64,000 bases of DNA from Paenibacillus riograndensis SBR5 (GTDB lineage Bacteria; Bacillota; Bacilli; Paenibacillales; Paenibacillaceae): NCBI RefSeq assembly GCF_000981585.1, contig NZ_LN831776.1:945001-1009000 (forward strand). The letters are read 5' to 3'. The translations under genes and the position numbers were made by a program. Below are positions 17,532 through 26,321 of the stretch, one piece after another (the stretch's first letter is position 1; each line of letters opens with the position of its first letter). The notes under the pieces were generated by a model. The model worked only from the letters and a program-made list of their open reading frames with translations, was not told the origin of the DNA and did not search any database.

Positions 17532-18263
17532 TTATTCTTGGATGACTTTACCCTCCCATCTACGAAACCATAGGATGGATAAAACCAGAACAATCGAAGT
17601 AATTACGATCAGAGAAATAATTCCAGGGAAAACAGGAGTACTTGAAAAGCCGAAATAATTATCCAAAAACCGGACACCCCATTCCCAAGGGATTATCGGC
17701 CAGATTGTATCACCCATCGCATTTTCAAAGTAACCTGCCAAAATTGTACCAGATATCCCTAACAAAACAGAAATACTTGAACCAAACCGAAAAGCAATCG
17801 GAACGTGTACTAAATATAAAAATAAGTTGCTAAACAAAAATATATAAAATATGACAAGATATGAACCAACGGGTGTTATGCGGATATCCAGAAAAAAATG
17901 GACTCCAATATAGAAACAAAGTCCATAGATTATCATACTTATGGCTGAAAGAAACAGTAGAAAGAACAATTTCCCCAGGTATACGCTTCTTCGAGACTCC
18001 ACTAAACCTAGAGCATTTTGAATATTGTTTATATTCCTATCTAAATGAATTAAAATCGGCACAACGATACTGACAAAAATCGGATAACCTATTTGTAATA
18101 TAATGAAAAACAACCTCACATCAGGAATAATATGGTATCCGGCATAAGCGTAATAAACTAAAAATAAGGTTGTAATCACGATAGGCAGTAACAAATGCAA
18201 TAAAATGATTGGAGTTCGTTTGATTTTGGTAAAATTGGACAAGAATTCTCTTATAATCGTCAT
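17532..18263 (-). CDS. Lantibiotic-protection ABC transporter permease, MutG/SpaG type
   Basis: 243 residues with six hydrophobic helices (IILLHLLLPIVITTLFLVYY; IILQIGYPIFVSIVVPIL; KLFFLLFLSAISMIIYGLCF; LVIFYIFLFSNLFLYLVHV; SVLLGISGTILAGYF; SLIVITSIVLVLSILWF). The pattern WPIIPWEWGVRFLDNYFG and the overall length fit the MutG/SpaG/EpiG group. Such subunits expel the cognate lantibiotic from the membrane. Its start overlaps the stop of the preceding permease gene by four bases. Confidence 0.88.
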   Translation of the reverse strand: MTIIREFLSNFTKIKRTPIILLHLLLPIVITTLFLVYYAYAGYHIIPDVRLFFIILQIGYPIFVSIVVPILIHLDRNINNIQNALGLVESRRSVYLGKLFFLLFLSAISMIIYGLCFYIGVHFFLDIRITPVGSYLVIFYIFLFSNLFLYLVHVPIAFRFGSSISVLLGISGTILAGYFENAMGDTIWPIIPWEWGVRFLDNYFGFSSTPVFPGIISLIVITSIVLVLSILWFRRWEGKVIQE

Positions 18264-19021
18264 TTGCGATACACCTGCTTTCCGTACCAGCGCGAAAACA
18301 ATGCGGAAAGAACCAGCATAGCAAGCAAGGATATCAATACCAGCAATGAACTTTCTCCTACATTTAAAATGTATCTTGAATCTGCTTCGACTAATAATCC
18401 GTTTGGCAAAACTCCAAATATTGTAACCATAAACCTCGCAGGCCAGCTATATGGGAAGAACCAAAACAAAGGCGTCAAGGAAAAAAATAAACCGCCTGAT
18501 GCACTGGCAAACAAATTTATGATCACAGAACCAACAAATCCGGCTTTTTGATCCAAAAATAAACAGAAAGGGATCTGCCATAATAAAGAGAGCCACAATA
18601 AGCAGTATCCTACAAGATAATATCCGCTATGACCCATTGCAGCTGAAACACCTGACAATATGCACTCAGAGATAACAGTGATGAACGATAGCAATAATGA
18701 TATTATCAAAAGATTAAGTGCGATCAATATTGTTTTGGAAATAAATGTTTTCCTCAAGTCGATGGGCAAACTATAAAGAGTCCGGTATTTGTGTTTTTGA
18801 TCCTTATTATTCACTAGGTGACATAAAAACATAATGGACAAAGACGCAATAGGCATACACCAATTGCCAACTATAGAGCTTGAAAAACCGCCTAAACCAA
18901 TACCAATCAATATAAATATCATCGATATTAAAATTAAAGCTACTGGAATAAATATAAGGAGTTTTCTAAATAGGGAGCGTTTAAATTTCAAGTTTTCTGC
19001 TTTTAAATACGTTTGTAACAT
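18260..19021 (-). CDS. Lantibiotic-protection ABC transporter permease, MutE/SpaE type
   Basis: 253 residues, beginning MLQTYLKAENLKFKRSLFRKLL, the conserved opening of MutE/EpiE/SpaE subunits. Six hydrophobic helices follow (IFIPVALILISMIFILIGIGLG and others), with a WFFPYSWPARFM segment near the end. It pairs with the MutG-like subunit as a heterodimeric membrane domain. The start coincides with the last base of the ATPase gene, indicating tight coupling. Confidence 0.88.
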   Translation of the reverse strand: MLQTYLKAENLKFKRSLFRKLLIFIPVALILISMIFILIGIGLGGFSSSIVGNWCMPIASLSIMFLCHLVNNKDQKHKYRTLYSLPIDLRKTFISKTILIALNLLIISLLLSFITVISECILSGVSAAMGHSGYYLVGYCLLWLSLLWQIPFCLFLDQKAGFVGSVIINLFASASGGLFFSLTPLFWFFPYSWPARFMVTIFGVLPNGLLVEADSRYILNVGESSLLVLISLLAMLVLSALFSRWYGKQVYRK

Positions 19022-19722
19022 CAGGATTCACGCTCCTTTCTAACGATGTCCATAAACAGTTGTTCCAGATTTTCATTGGCAGCAATTGTATCTTGATACA
19101 GGAGCGAACCATTGTATATGATCCCTATGTCATCGGCAACTTGTTGTACCTCGCTTAAAATATGACTGGATATAATTACAGAAATCCCAGACTCCGCAAA
19201 GGTTCGAATCATTTTCCTTAATTCTTCAATACCAAAAGGGTCTAACCCGTTTGTAGGTTCATCTAAGACTAATAATTGGGGATTATTTAGCAGCGCTAAG
19301 GCTATACCCAATCTCTGTTTCATTCCCAACGAAAAATCAGATGTCTTTTTATTTTTAGTATCCATTAAGTCCATTTTTTGTAAAACTTCATGGCATCTAT
19401 TTGTTGAAATCCCCATAAGAGTTGCCCGCACTTTTAAATTTTCAAATGCCGTTAAATTCTCATACAGTGGAGGGGATTCGATTAATGAACCAATATTCAA
19501 TAAATCTTTTCGGGTCCAAGAGTGATTGTTGAATAATATTTCACCTGAAGTCGGTCTGATAATTCCTGTAATCATCTTCAATAAGGTTGATTTGCCAGCA
19601 CCATTAGGTCCTAATAAACCGTAGACAGAATTTTTTCTTACAGACATAGATAAATCTTTTATTGCATAGGTCTTTTTGAATTTTTTAGAGACATTATTGG
19701 TTTTTATTATGTACTCATCCAT
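19021..19722 (-). CDS. Lantibiotic-protection ABC transporter ATP-binding protein, SpaF/MutF type
   Basis: 233 residues from MDEYIIKTNNVSKKF. This start is chosen over one five codons upstream because GGAGG lies eight bases before it. Walker A is GPNGAGKST (residues 38-46), signature FSLGMKQRLG, Walker B LLVLDEPTNGLDP. The LGMKQR signature and TNGLDPFGIEELR are typical of bacitracin/lantibiotic exporters (BcrA, SpaF, NisF). First gene of a five-gene operon on this strand. No lantibiotic precursor, dehydratase or cyclase gene lies in the window, so the operon may protect against a foreign lantibiotic. Confidence 0.92.
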   Translation of the reverse strand: MDEYIIKTNNVSKKFKKTYAIKDLSMSVRKNSVYGLLGPNGAGKSTLLKMITGIIRPTSGEILFNNHSWTRKDLLNIGSLIESPPLYENLTAFENLKVRATLMGISTNRCHEVLQKMDLMDTKNKKTSDFSLGMKQRLGIALALLNNPQLLVLDEPTNGLDPFGIEELRKMIRTFAESGISVIISSHILSEVQQVADDIGIIYNGSLLYQDTIAANENLEQLFMDIVRKERES

Positions 19723-20163
19723 CCTAAATTCCTCCATTTTCCATCCAGTTTGTATACTTTTGATTGGTTACTGCTATTGTAATAGCCATTTTTAAGGATT
19801 TTATAAGGAAGCGGGTGCTTACTCAAAAATTCACTCCGCCCCTTTTATGCTGATGCAGGATCAGATGAGAAGATGTATTTTCGTAATATATTAAAATCAT
19901 TCGTGCATTACCCATATTTAGACTTTCCCTTCCTGTTGTTATTATGAAAGCTGTTACAGCAAGTAATTGGCGTTTAAACGCCGTTCAGGCCTTCTATCCG
20001 TCCGCTTTTGTGAATGCGTTTTCAATCTATTGTCTGCTATTTAAGTTCAGAGGGAGGTGTTGTATTGATCGTCAATCCAGACATGACATAAACCCAGGAG
20101 TAAATATTAAAAAATCTAAAAAAAGACTTTAGAGATTTCTTTAAGAAAAGGAGTCAAACTAAG
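19723..20163. promoter_or_regulatory. Divergent intergenic region between the immunity operon and the xylanase gene
   Basis: It must hold the immunity-operon promoter (leftward) and the xylanase promoter (rightward). A short open frame at 19944-20132 has no good ribosome binding site and looks accidental. Just before the xylanase ATG is AAAAGGAGTC, a strong site. No convincing operator or catabolite-response element was identified by eye. Confidence 0.45.
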
Positions 20164-23100
20164 ATGAACAGTAGAAAATGTGTAATCAACATCTCCCGTC
20201 TCCTCGTCTTCATCATGTTGTTCTCCATCTTCACGTATACTCCCGTCCCGGCTGCTGCGGCTGGAGAGGAACCGTCAATTGAACTGAACGACCTCATTGC
20301 TCAAGCTGAAGCTTTAAAAACCGGCAATCCGGAATTCCCGCTCCAAGTCAGTCAGTCTGTGTATGGAGCTGTCTATGATTCCGATCCCTATTTCCGTCTT
20401 GATCCGGGTCCGGGTAAGGTTCCTGTAAAAGTTACCGCACCCACTAATACCTGGACGGCAAGAACTCCGCTGGACAACCGTGTCCCCGCCGACTTTGCCG
20501 GTGGCACATTCAAGACGATCCCGTATCCTTTTGCAGATGCCCAAGGTAAAGCGGAAGTGCTTCAGATTAATTACGCCCATAACGGAAAAAGCACGTTCGG
20601 CGGCATAAGTCTCGAATCCCCGTTGTCCCCGGCCGTAAATGTCACTGATGGTTCAACGATTGAATTCGATGTCTACTATCCTAAGAGCGCGCAGGGCAAA
20701 TACATGAGGTGGAGAGTCAGAAATACCAACACCAACCTCGATAGCTACCTCAGGGATTACCAGTACAACAACCTAAATCCCGACTGGGTTGGCAGTTACA
20801 ACGGTGAATCCTGGTTGAAGGCGCATCACAGTATTACCGCCTCAACAGGCGTTTCCTCGAGCTTTATTCTTGAGCTTCATGGCGAGAATGCCCGTCCTGA
20901 AGAAACTGGTATGCTGCTTGTCGCCAACATCCAGATTACCGCACCTGATCCTAATGGTGTTGCACTTCCGAACGTAGTCAACAAGGAACACCAGAGTGCC
21001 GTAGCGCCTCTAAAGAGTGTTTACAATAAGGAAAATGGCCTGTTTATGGTTGGTGCGATCGGCACCGGACCCGTAACCGGAACCAGAGCCAATCACTATG
21101 AAATCTTCGTCGACGGCAACAATCTGAAGGCCGATGGAACGCATCCCCGTGGCCCGAAATGGCTGAAAAGCGTTACCGGCGAGGCCCTGAACGGCGCAAC
21201 CACTGCCCCTGGCTTAGCGGAATACAGTTTCCCGACCAACGCTTATCAGGCGATCAGGGATTCAGGAACTCCCGGACAGTACAAGTCTCACGGCCATGTT
21301 CTGGCATGGTACAACCAGGCGCCTGGCTGGATGACTCAGATTATTCCTGCGAACCTTGCCTCCGGGTATAATGGCGGGGCCGATTTCTACGGACTTGGCA
21401 ACGGCGTTACCACTACGGTTAAGGTAGACAAAGAGATGGCAAGAAGAGTGCAGTTTAACCACACCATGTATGTGATGCGGCACTTCCTGACCACAGATAC
21501 GAAGTACGGCTCAAGCGAATCCCGTGGCGTCATTCCTTTCAATTCCTGGGATGTGCTCAACGAAGAGGTACACGAAAGCCGCCACAGCGAACTCATCCCG
21601 GGGGATGCGAACAGCTGGAGAACGAGCCTGAAACACACCAACTGGCTTGCTGCAATGTCAGATGATCAGATTGGCGGCGACATCACAGATCATTACGTTT
21701 ACTTGCTGTTCAAAAACGCGCACATCGCGGCCCCCAACGCCAAGATGGCGGAAGCTTACAAAGCCAATTACGCTAACCTTCCAGAGTACATGAAGCTTGA
21801 TGGACACGACAATGAAGGCAGCATTGACGCTTACATCGTTGATAATCCTCCGAAGCTGACCTATAACGATTACGGACTTGCGACCCGCAGCAAAGCGAGG
21901 ACTGTATACAACATGGTTCTCGAATTAAATACTGCATGGCGCTACGATCCGCTGTATGACGGAAGACCTCTTATCGAGGACATCGGTATCCAGGGACACG
22001 ACGCGGTGGGTAAGACCCTTGCAAGCGATAACCAATATGCGATGGCCCTCTATGCCTCTCTCGTTGACCGGGGCCTGCTATCTGGTATTACCTATTCAGA
22101 GCTTGACCTTAAGGTGCCGACCGATGCTCCTGGAGGCGGTGCGACTGCTCCCGCAGTACTCAATGTCAGACAGTCGGACGCCCTTGGTTATCAGTACGCG
22201 CTGCTCTACAAAATGTTCAACAAGTTCGCCCCGTATATCGATCACATCATTAGCTGGGGTGTATCCGGTTCCGGATGGCAGGGGAGCTATGTCCTGTTTG
22301 ACGGGCAGAGCAATGCAAATGCCGGCTACTATGGCGCCATGAAGCCGGACAGATTTATTCTTGGACATTCGTATCTGGATGATTACTTTGCAGGCGAATA
22401 TCAGACCATCGGGAATAATGCCATCGACCTTGGCGATCTTGGAGTCTATACACCAAATAGTGTGAATGCCGACCTCAGCAGCCTGACACTGAGTGCGGGA
22501 ACACTCCAGCCGGCGTTCAACGCAGCCACCACAGAGTATGATGTGTCCCTGAAGGATGCTGACAGCATTACCGTGACAGCGGCAGCGGCAGACAGCAGGT
22601 CAACCATTAAAGTGAACGATACGGTGGTTGCCAGCGGTACCGCTTCTGAAGCTATAGCGCTGACACCTGGTACAAAAACGGATATAAAGGTTGAGGTCAC
22701 AGGTGCAGACGGCAGGGTCAAGACGTATACCCTAAAAGTAACCAATAGCAAGACGGAGACTCCGTCCACTCCGGAACCTGGAACACCATCTGCAACGCCT
22801 GATCCTGGGACATCTTCAACGCCTGCACCTGGAACGTATTCAACGTCTGCACCTGCGGCATCTGCAACACCTGCACCTGCAGCACCAGTTGTACAGGGCC
22901 AGAAAGTAACCATGCAGGCGACTGTGAATAATGGAACTGCATTTGTTAAGGTACTGGATCTGGCAAAAGCAAAGGAATTCATGGAGAAAAATGTTACCCT
23001 GGACATACCAGCGGCACAAGGAGTGAATTCATACTCGGTAGGCTTGCCTGCTGCAGCGCTGACAAGCGGAACAAAGGATGACAAACTCACCATTTCCACA

Positions 23101-24030
23101 GAATTCGGTCAGGTAGTAATATCCGGTAACATGTTGACAGGCACAACTGAAAGCAGCGGCAAGGAAGTAACAATGGAGATTGGAAAAGGCGACAAGGCCA
23201 AGCTTCCGGCGGAAGTGAAGGCGGCTCTCGGCGATAGGCCGGTCATTCAGCTTAGCCTTAAGGTGGACGGCAAAGAAACGGCCTGGAGCAATCCCTTTGC
23301 ACCTGTAACGGTATCCGTGCCCTACAAGCCGTCTGCGGATGAATTGAAGAATCCCGAAATGATTGTTGTCTGGTACATTGACGGAAGCGGGGATGTTCTA
23401 ACAGTACCGAGCGGACGCTATGCTCCCAAGACCGGTATGGTAACATTCACAACAACTCATTTCAGCAGCTACGCAGTAGCTTACGTATCCAGGACATTTA
23501 CAGATCTCGGAACGGCTGTATGGGCCAAGAACGCGGTCGAAGTACTTGCATCAAAGGATATTCTCAAGACAGAAGGTCATGTATTCAATCCGTCAACAGG
23601 TATCACAAGGGCAGATTTCCTGTACTCCCTTGTCAGGGCACTTGGCTTGAATGCAAGAGTAAATGGAAATTTCAGCGATGTACAGAAGAGTGCTTATTAC
23701 TATAATGAAATTGCAATTGCTAAAGCACTTGGTATTACGAATGGCATAGACAACGACAGATTCGGCAGCGCCTATAAGATCACAAGACAGGACATGATGG
23801 TGTTGACCGAAAGAGCCTTGAAACTTGAGAAGAAGTTGAGTAACCAGGCTGAGGCTGCAGATCTGGAGAGATTCACCGACAAGTCCGAAGTTGCTTCCTA
23901 TGCGGTGAACAGCGTAGCTGCGATGGTTAAGGAAGGGTTGATCGAAGGCAGCGGGAACAAAGTCAATCCGGCCGGAAACACAACCAAAGCAGAAGCTGCG
24001 GTGTTCCTCTACAGACTGTATAATAAGTAA
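20164..24030 (+). CDS. Modular GH10 endo-1,4-beta-xylanase with cadherin-like domain and SLH anchor
   Basis: 1288 residues. A signal peptide (LLVFIMLFSIFTYTPVPAAAA) is followed by a ~230-residue N-terminal region that may bind carbohydrate. The GH10 catalytic domain spans roughly 275-745: GHVLAWYNQAP (380-387 region), acid/base E467 in WDVLNEE, nucleophile E646 in SELDL. GH10 enzymes usually have His where this one has Y383 (WHxQ), so it is a divergent member. A cadherin-like beta-sandwich (about 769-861, NADLSSLTLSAG to LKVTN), a Pro/Thr/Ala linker (865-910), a ~195-residue unassigned domain, then S-layer homology repeats (about 1112-1288; FTDLGTAVWAKNAVEVLA, FSDVQKSAYYYNEI, FTDKSEVASYAVNSV). 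Predicted to hydrolyse xylan at the cell surface. A terminator follows. Confidence 0.92.
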   Translation: MNSRKCVINISRLLVFIMLFSIFTYTPVPAAAAGEEPSIELNDLIAQAEALKTGNPEFPLQVSQSVYGAVYDSDPYFRLDPGPGKVPVKVTAPTNTWTARTPLDNRVPADFAGGTFKTIPYPFADAQGKAEVLQINYAHNGKSTFGGISLESPLSPAVNVTDGSTIEFDVYYPKSAQGKYMRWRVRNTNTNLDSYLRDYQYNNLNPDWVGSYNGESWLKAHHSITASTGVSSSFILELHGENARPEETGMLLVANIQITAPDPNGVALPNVVNKEHQSAVAPLKSVYNKENGLFMVGAIGTGPVTGTRANHYEIFVDGNNLKADGTHPRGPKWLKSVTGEALNGATTAPGLAEYSFPTNAYQAIRDSGTPGQYKSHGHVLAWYNQAPGWMTQIIPANLASGYNGGADFYGLGNGVTTTVKVDKEMARRVQFNHTMYVMRHFLTTDTKYGSSESRGVIPFNSWDVLNEEVHESRHSELIPGDANSWRTSLKHTNWLAAMSDDQIGGDITDHYVYLLFKNAHIAAPNAKMAEAYKANYANLPEYMKLDGHDNEGSIDAYIVDNPPKLTYNDYGLATRSKARTVYNMVLELNTAWRYDPLYDGRPLIEDIGIQGHDAVGKTLASDNQYAMALYASLVDRGLLSGITYSELDLKVPTDAPGGGATAPAVLNVRQSDALGYQYALLYKMFNKFAPYIDHIISWGVSGSGWQGSYVLFDGQSNANAGYYGAMKPDRFILGHSYLDDYFAGEYQTIGNNAIDLGDLGVYTPNSVNADLSSLTLSAGTLQPAFNAATTEYDVSLKDADSITVTAAAADSRSTIKVNDTVVASGTASEAIALTPGTKTDIKVEVTGADGRVKTYTLKVTNSKTETPSTPEPGTPSATPDPGTSSTPAPGTYSTSAPAASATPAPAAPVVQGQKVTMQATVNNGTAFVKVLDLAKAKEFMEKNVTLDIPAAQGVNSYSVGLPAAALTSGTKDDKLTISTEFGQVVISGNMLTGTTESSGKEVTMEIGKGDKAKLPAEVKAALGDRPVIQLSLKVDGKETAWSNPFAPVTVSVPYKPSADELKNPEMIVVWYIDGSGDVLTVPSGRYAPKTGMVTFTTTHFSSYAVAYVSRTFTDLGTAVWAKNAVEVLASKDILKTEGHVFNPSTGITRADFLYSLVRALGLNARVNGNFSDVQKSAYYYNEIAIAKALGITNGIDNDRFGSAYKITRQDMMVLTERALKLEKKLSNQAEAADLERFTDKSEVASYAVNSVAAMVKEGLIEGSGNKVNPAGNTTKAEAAVFLYRLYNK

Positions 24031-24051
24031 GAAATTCGCATAAGGATGATG

Positions 24052-24085
24052 GAAGCCGTGACAGCTATTGCTGGCGCGGTTTCTT
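24052..24085 (+). terminator. Terminator after the xylanase gene
   Basis: GAAGCCG pairs with CGGTTTC (one G-T pair), with an inner CAGC/GCTG stem and a four-base loop, followed by a short T-rich run. Confidence 0.6.
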
Positions 24086-24241
24086 CTATGTTGTACGGCG
24101 AAAATAGGTTTAGGCATCCCCGTTAATTTAACGGATCTCCCGGGGGTATGATATACTCATTAAAGAAGCAAGGGCATAAACAACTTAGTTTTACTACTTC
24201 GGGATAAAGATTTGTCCTGTATTCATAGAGAGGTTTTGGAT

Positions 24242-25231
24242 ATGACAGAGAATTTTTGGCGTGATTTACCACGGCCTTTTTTTATACTGGCACCCATGGA
24301 AGACGTGACGGATGTTGTTTTTCGCCATGTGGTAAGTGAAGCGGCCAGACCGGATGTGTTTTTTACGGAGTTTGCGAATACGGAGAGTTATTGTCACCCG
24401 GAGGGGAACCATGCGGTGCGCGGGCGTTTGACGTTTACAGAGGATGAACAGCCCATTGTAGCTCATATCTGGGGAGATAAGCCGGAATTCTTCCGTCAGA
24501 TGAGCATCGGGATAGCGCAAGAAGGCTTCAAAGGCATCGATATTAATATGGGTTGTCCTGTAGCGAATGTAGCAGAGAACGGGAAGGGAAGCGGCCTGAT
24601 CTGCCGTCCCGAACTCGCAGCGGAGATCATCCAGGCCGCCAAAGCCGGGGGATTGCCCGTCAGCGTAAAAACAAGGCTCGGTTTCAGCAGCTTAGACGAA
24701 TGGCGCGGCTGGTTAACCCATATTTTGCAGCAAGACATTGTGAATCTGTCCATTCATCTGCGCACAAGAGAGGAAATGAGCAAAGCAGATGCCCACTGGG
24801 AACTGATTCCGGAGATTAAGAAGCTTCGTGATGAGGTGGCACCCGATACCCTGCTGACCATTAACGGGGATATCCCTGACCGTCAGACCGGCCTCAAGCT
24901 CGCTGAAGAGTACGGTGTGGATGGGATCATGATCGGGCGCGGTATTTTTCATAATCCATTTGCTTTTGAGAAGGAGCCGAAGGAGCACAGTAGTACGGAA
25001 TTGCTTGATCTGCTGCGGCTGCATTTGGATCTCTATGATCAATATTCAGTACAGGCACCACGTTCGTTCAGCCCCCTTCAACGATTCTTCAAAATATATG
25101 TCCGCGGATTCCGCGGGGCAAGTGAATTAAGAAATAGCTTAATGAACACCAGGTCCACAAATGAAGTGCGTGCGCTGCTGGGTGAATTTGGAGGCAAGGA
25201 GCAGGATGGGGCGGAGGAACATGGGGATTAA
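24242..25231 (+). CDS. dus: tRNA-dihydrouridine synthase family flavoprotein
   Basis: 329 residues from [20 protein letters not shown] lies nine bases upstream, and an earlier in-frame ATG is less well placed. FMN barrel features: [11 protein letters not shown] at the first strand, NMGCPVANV with catalytic Cys105, [22 protein letters not shown] and [10 protein letters not shown] near the C-terminus. The family reduces specific uridines in the tRNA D- and T-arms with NADPH. This subgroup ([15 protein letters not shown]) is a side branch of Dus proteins in Firmicutes; its exact target is not known to me. The canonical HGRTR is here HLRTR, losing one glycine. Partial copies occur at 15.3, 26.2 and 40.4 kb. 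Confidence 0.88.
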   Translation: MTENFWRDLPRPFFILAPMEDVTDVVFRHVVSEAARPDVFFTEFANTESYCHPEGNHAVRGRLTFTEDEQPIVAHIWGDKPEFFRQMSIGIAQEGFKGIDINMGCPVANVAENGKGSGLICRPELAAEIIQAAKAGGLPVSVKTRLGFSSLDEWRGWLTHILQQDIVNLSIHLRTREEMSKADAHWELIPEIKKLRDEVAPDTLLTINGDIPDRQTGLKLAEEYGVDGIMIGRGIFHNPFAFEKEPKEHSSTELLDLLRLHLDLYDQYSVQAPRSFSPLQRFFKIYVRGFRGASELRNSLMNTRSTNEVRALLGEFGGKEQDGAEEHGD

Positions 25232-25243
25232 GCTGCCAAGATT

Positions 25244-25341
25244 GTAGAAATCCGTGTGGAAAATAGAAAAAGACGTCAAGAAAATGAGGATTGGATGAAT
25301 GGAGAGGGGGACCAACCCGGAGCCAATAAGCCTTTCCTCTT
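25244..25341 (+). repeat. ~100-bp dispersed repeat, copy A (downstream of intact dus)
   Basis: Starts GTAGAAATCCGTGTGG, runs through GATTGGATGAATGGAGAGG and ends at CCTCTT. Nearly the same sequence recurs at 26203-26307 and, more diverged, at 41366-41466. The 3' end can fold: an outer AGAGG/CCTCT pair encloses GGG-ACCAA-CCC. In this copy the run of T found after the stem in copy B is replaced by a (TA)n stretch. It probably acts as the dus terminator or an untranslated leader of the 188-residue gene. Confidence 0.75.
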
Positions 25342-25427
25342 ATATATATATATATATATCCCACAATGATTTGACTTCTAAAAACACATTGTTTACACTT
25401 TGTTTATACATTCTAGGAGGCGGTTCT

Positions 25428-25658
25428 ATGTTTCAGGTTCAAAAATGGGGTAACAGCTTGGGCATTCGCATTCCGAAATCCCTTGCCCTGAAGGTCGGTA
25501 TTGAGGAAGGCTCTGAGGTCGATCTTGACGTGGAAGATGGACATCTTATCATCAAGCCGAAGTCGGCTACACTGGACGAAATCCTGTCCCAGGTCACCCC
25601 GGACAATCTCCATCATGAGGTCTCTACAGGCGAACAACAAGGGCGGGAAGTATGGTAA
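25428..25658 (+). CDS. mazE: AbrB/MazE-type antitoxin
   Basis: 76 residues from MFQVQKWGNSLGIRIPKSLA, with TAGGAGG at good spacing; the longer open frame upstream is noncoding. The N-terminal swapped-hairpin DNA-binding domain (WGNSLGIRIPKSL, EEGSEVDLDVEDGHLIIKP) is classic MazE/AbrB. The acidic, flexible C-terminus (TLDEILSQVTPDNLHHEV) is the expected toxin-neutralising segment. It overlaps the toxin gene by seven bases. By family knowledge the complex represses its own promoter, which would lie just upstream in the AT-rich gap. Confidence 0.92.
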   Translation: MFQVQKWGNSLGIRIPKSLALKVGIEEGSEVDLDVEDGHLIIKPKSATLDEILSQVTPDNLHHEVSTGEQQGREVW

Positions 25659-25993
25659 CGGGCGGGTATGTGCCGGATCGAGGCGACTTGATATGGTTGC
25701 AGTTCAACCCGCAAGCGGGGCATGAACAGGCAGGCAAACGTCCGGCGTTGGTCGTGTCTCCTGCTTCTTATAATCGTAAGGTCGGACTTTCCTTGCTCTG
25801 TCCGGTAACGTCTAAGCAAAAGGACTACCCGTTTGAAGTAGTCATTCCGCAGGATCTGCCCATCGAAGGGGTTATCCTTGCCGATCAAGTAAAAAGTCTG
25901 GATTGGCAATCCCGACAGGCAGCGTTCATCTGTAAAGTACCACAGATAATACTGTCAGATGTCGTTGCCAAACTCGACTTACTGATTCGCTGA
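25652..25993 (+). CDS. mazF: MazF/PemK-type endoribonuclease toxin
   Basis: 113 residues starting MVTGGYVPDRGDLIWLQF. Family features: YVPDRGDLIW at the N-terminus, AGKRPALVVSP (conserved arginine), LLCPVTSK (catalytic threonine region), GVILADQVKSLDW. MazF toxins cleave single-stranded mRNA at short sequence motifs to stop growth; the motif of this one cannot be predicted. It is the second gene of a toxin-antitoxin pair placed between two copies of the dispersed ~100-bp repeat, suggesting insertion into, or retention within, a duplicated dus locus. Confidence 0.93.
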   Translation: MVTGGYVPDRGDLIWLQFNPQAGHEQAGKRPALVVSPASYNRKVGLSLLCPVTSKQKDYPFEVVIPQDLPIEGVILADQVKSLDWQSRQAAFICKVPQIILSDVVAKLDLLIR

Positions 25994-26167
25994 CCTACAA
26001 TTGTAAGGAGCGATAAGAGATTAAGCTTCCTCCCTGGACCGTATCTAAACGGGTTAATGAACAAAGAGAAGTGACCCAGGTTCCCAAAAATACAATATCA
26101 TAACAGATAAGAATCTCGGATTTGAACCTTTTACGTATAGCGCTTGGGTTGCCTGAGAGTCCGTTTA

Positions 26168-26202
26168 CGTACGCGGATTCAGCGGGGCAAGTGAACTAAT
26201 CA
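26168..26202 (+). pseudogene. 3'-end remnant of a second dus copy
   Basis: CGCGGATTCAGCGGGGCAAG followed by TGAACTAA matches the C-terminal coding region of the intact dus gene (near 25.10 kb) with few changes and then runs directly into repeat copy B. The rest of this dus copy is missing, so a duplicated dus gene was almost completely lost here. Confidence 0.65.
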
Positions 26203-26307
26203 GTAGAAATCCGTGTGGAAAATAGAAAAAGAAGTGAAATGAATGAGGATTGGATGAATGGAGAGGGGGACCAACCCGGAGCCAATAAGCCTTTCCTCTT
26301 TTTTTAT
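26203..26307 (+). repeat. ~100-bp dispersed repeat, copy B (leader of the 188-residue gene)
   Basis: Closely matches copy A, including the GGGGGACCAACCCGG core, and ends in a T run (CCTCTTTTTTT) that makes the AGAGG/CCTCT fold a plausible terminator. It lies directly upstream of the ribosome binding site of the 188-residue gene, in the same arrangement as copy C at 41.4 kb. Confidence 0.75.
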
Positions 26308-26321
26308 ATGGAGGGGATTAC

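Noticed and set aside
19944..20132. 62-codon open frame upstream of the xylanase
   Set aside because: No ribosome binding site, no domain, and the region must hold promoters.
22446..23099. Minus-strand open frame of 217 codons inside the xylanase gene
   Set aside because: Composition reflects the reverse of the linker and repeat region (Val/Ala-rich), no ribosome binding site, and the opposite strand encodes intact domains.
25244..25341. Repeat as a c-di-AMP, SAM or fluoride riboswitch
   Set aside because: The GGGGGACCAACCC core superficially recalls parts of the c-di-AMP motif, but the other conserved elements are absent.
25341..25364. TA dinucleotide run as a CRISPR or tandem-repeat locus
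   Set aside because: A simple dinucleotide tract; no spacers and no cas genes anywhere in the window.
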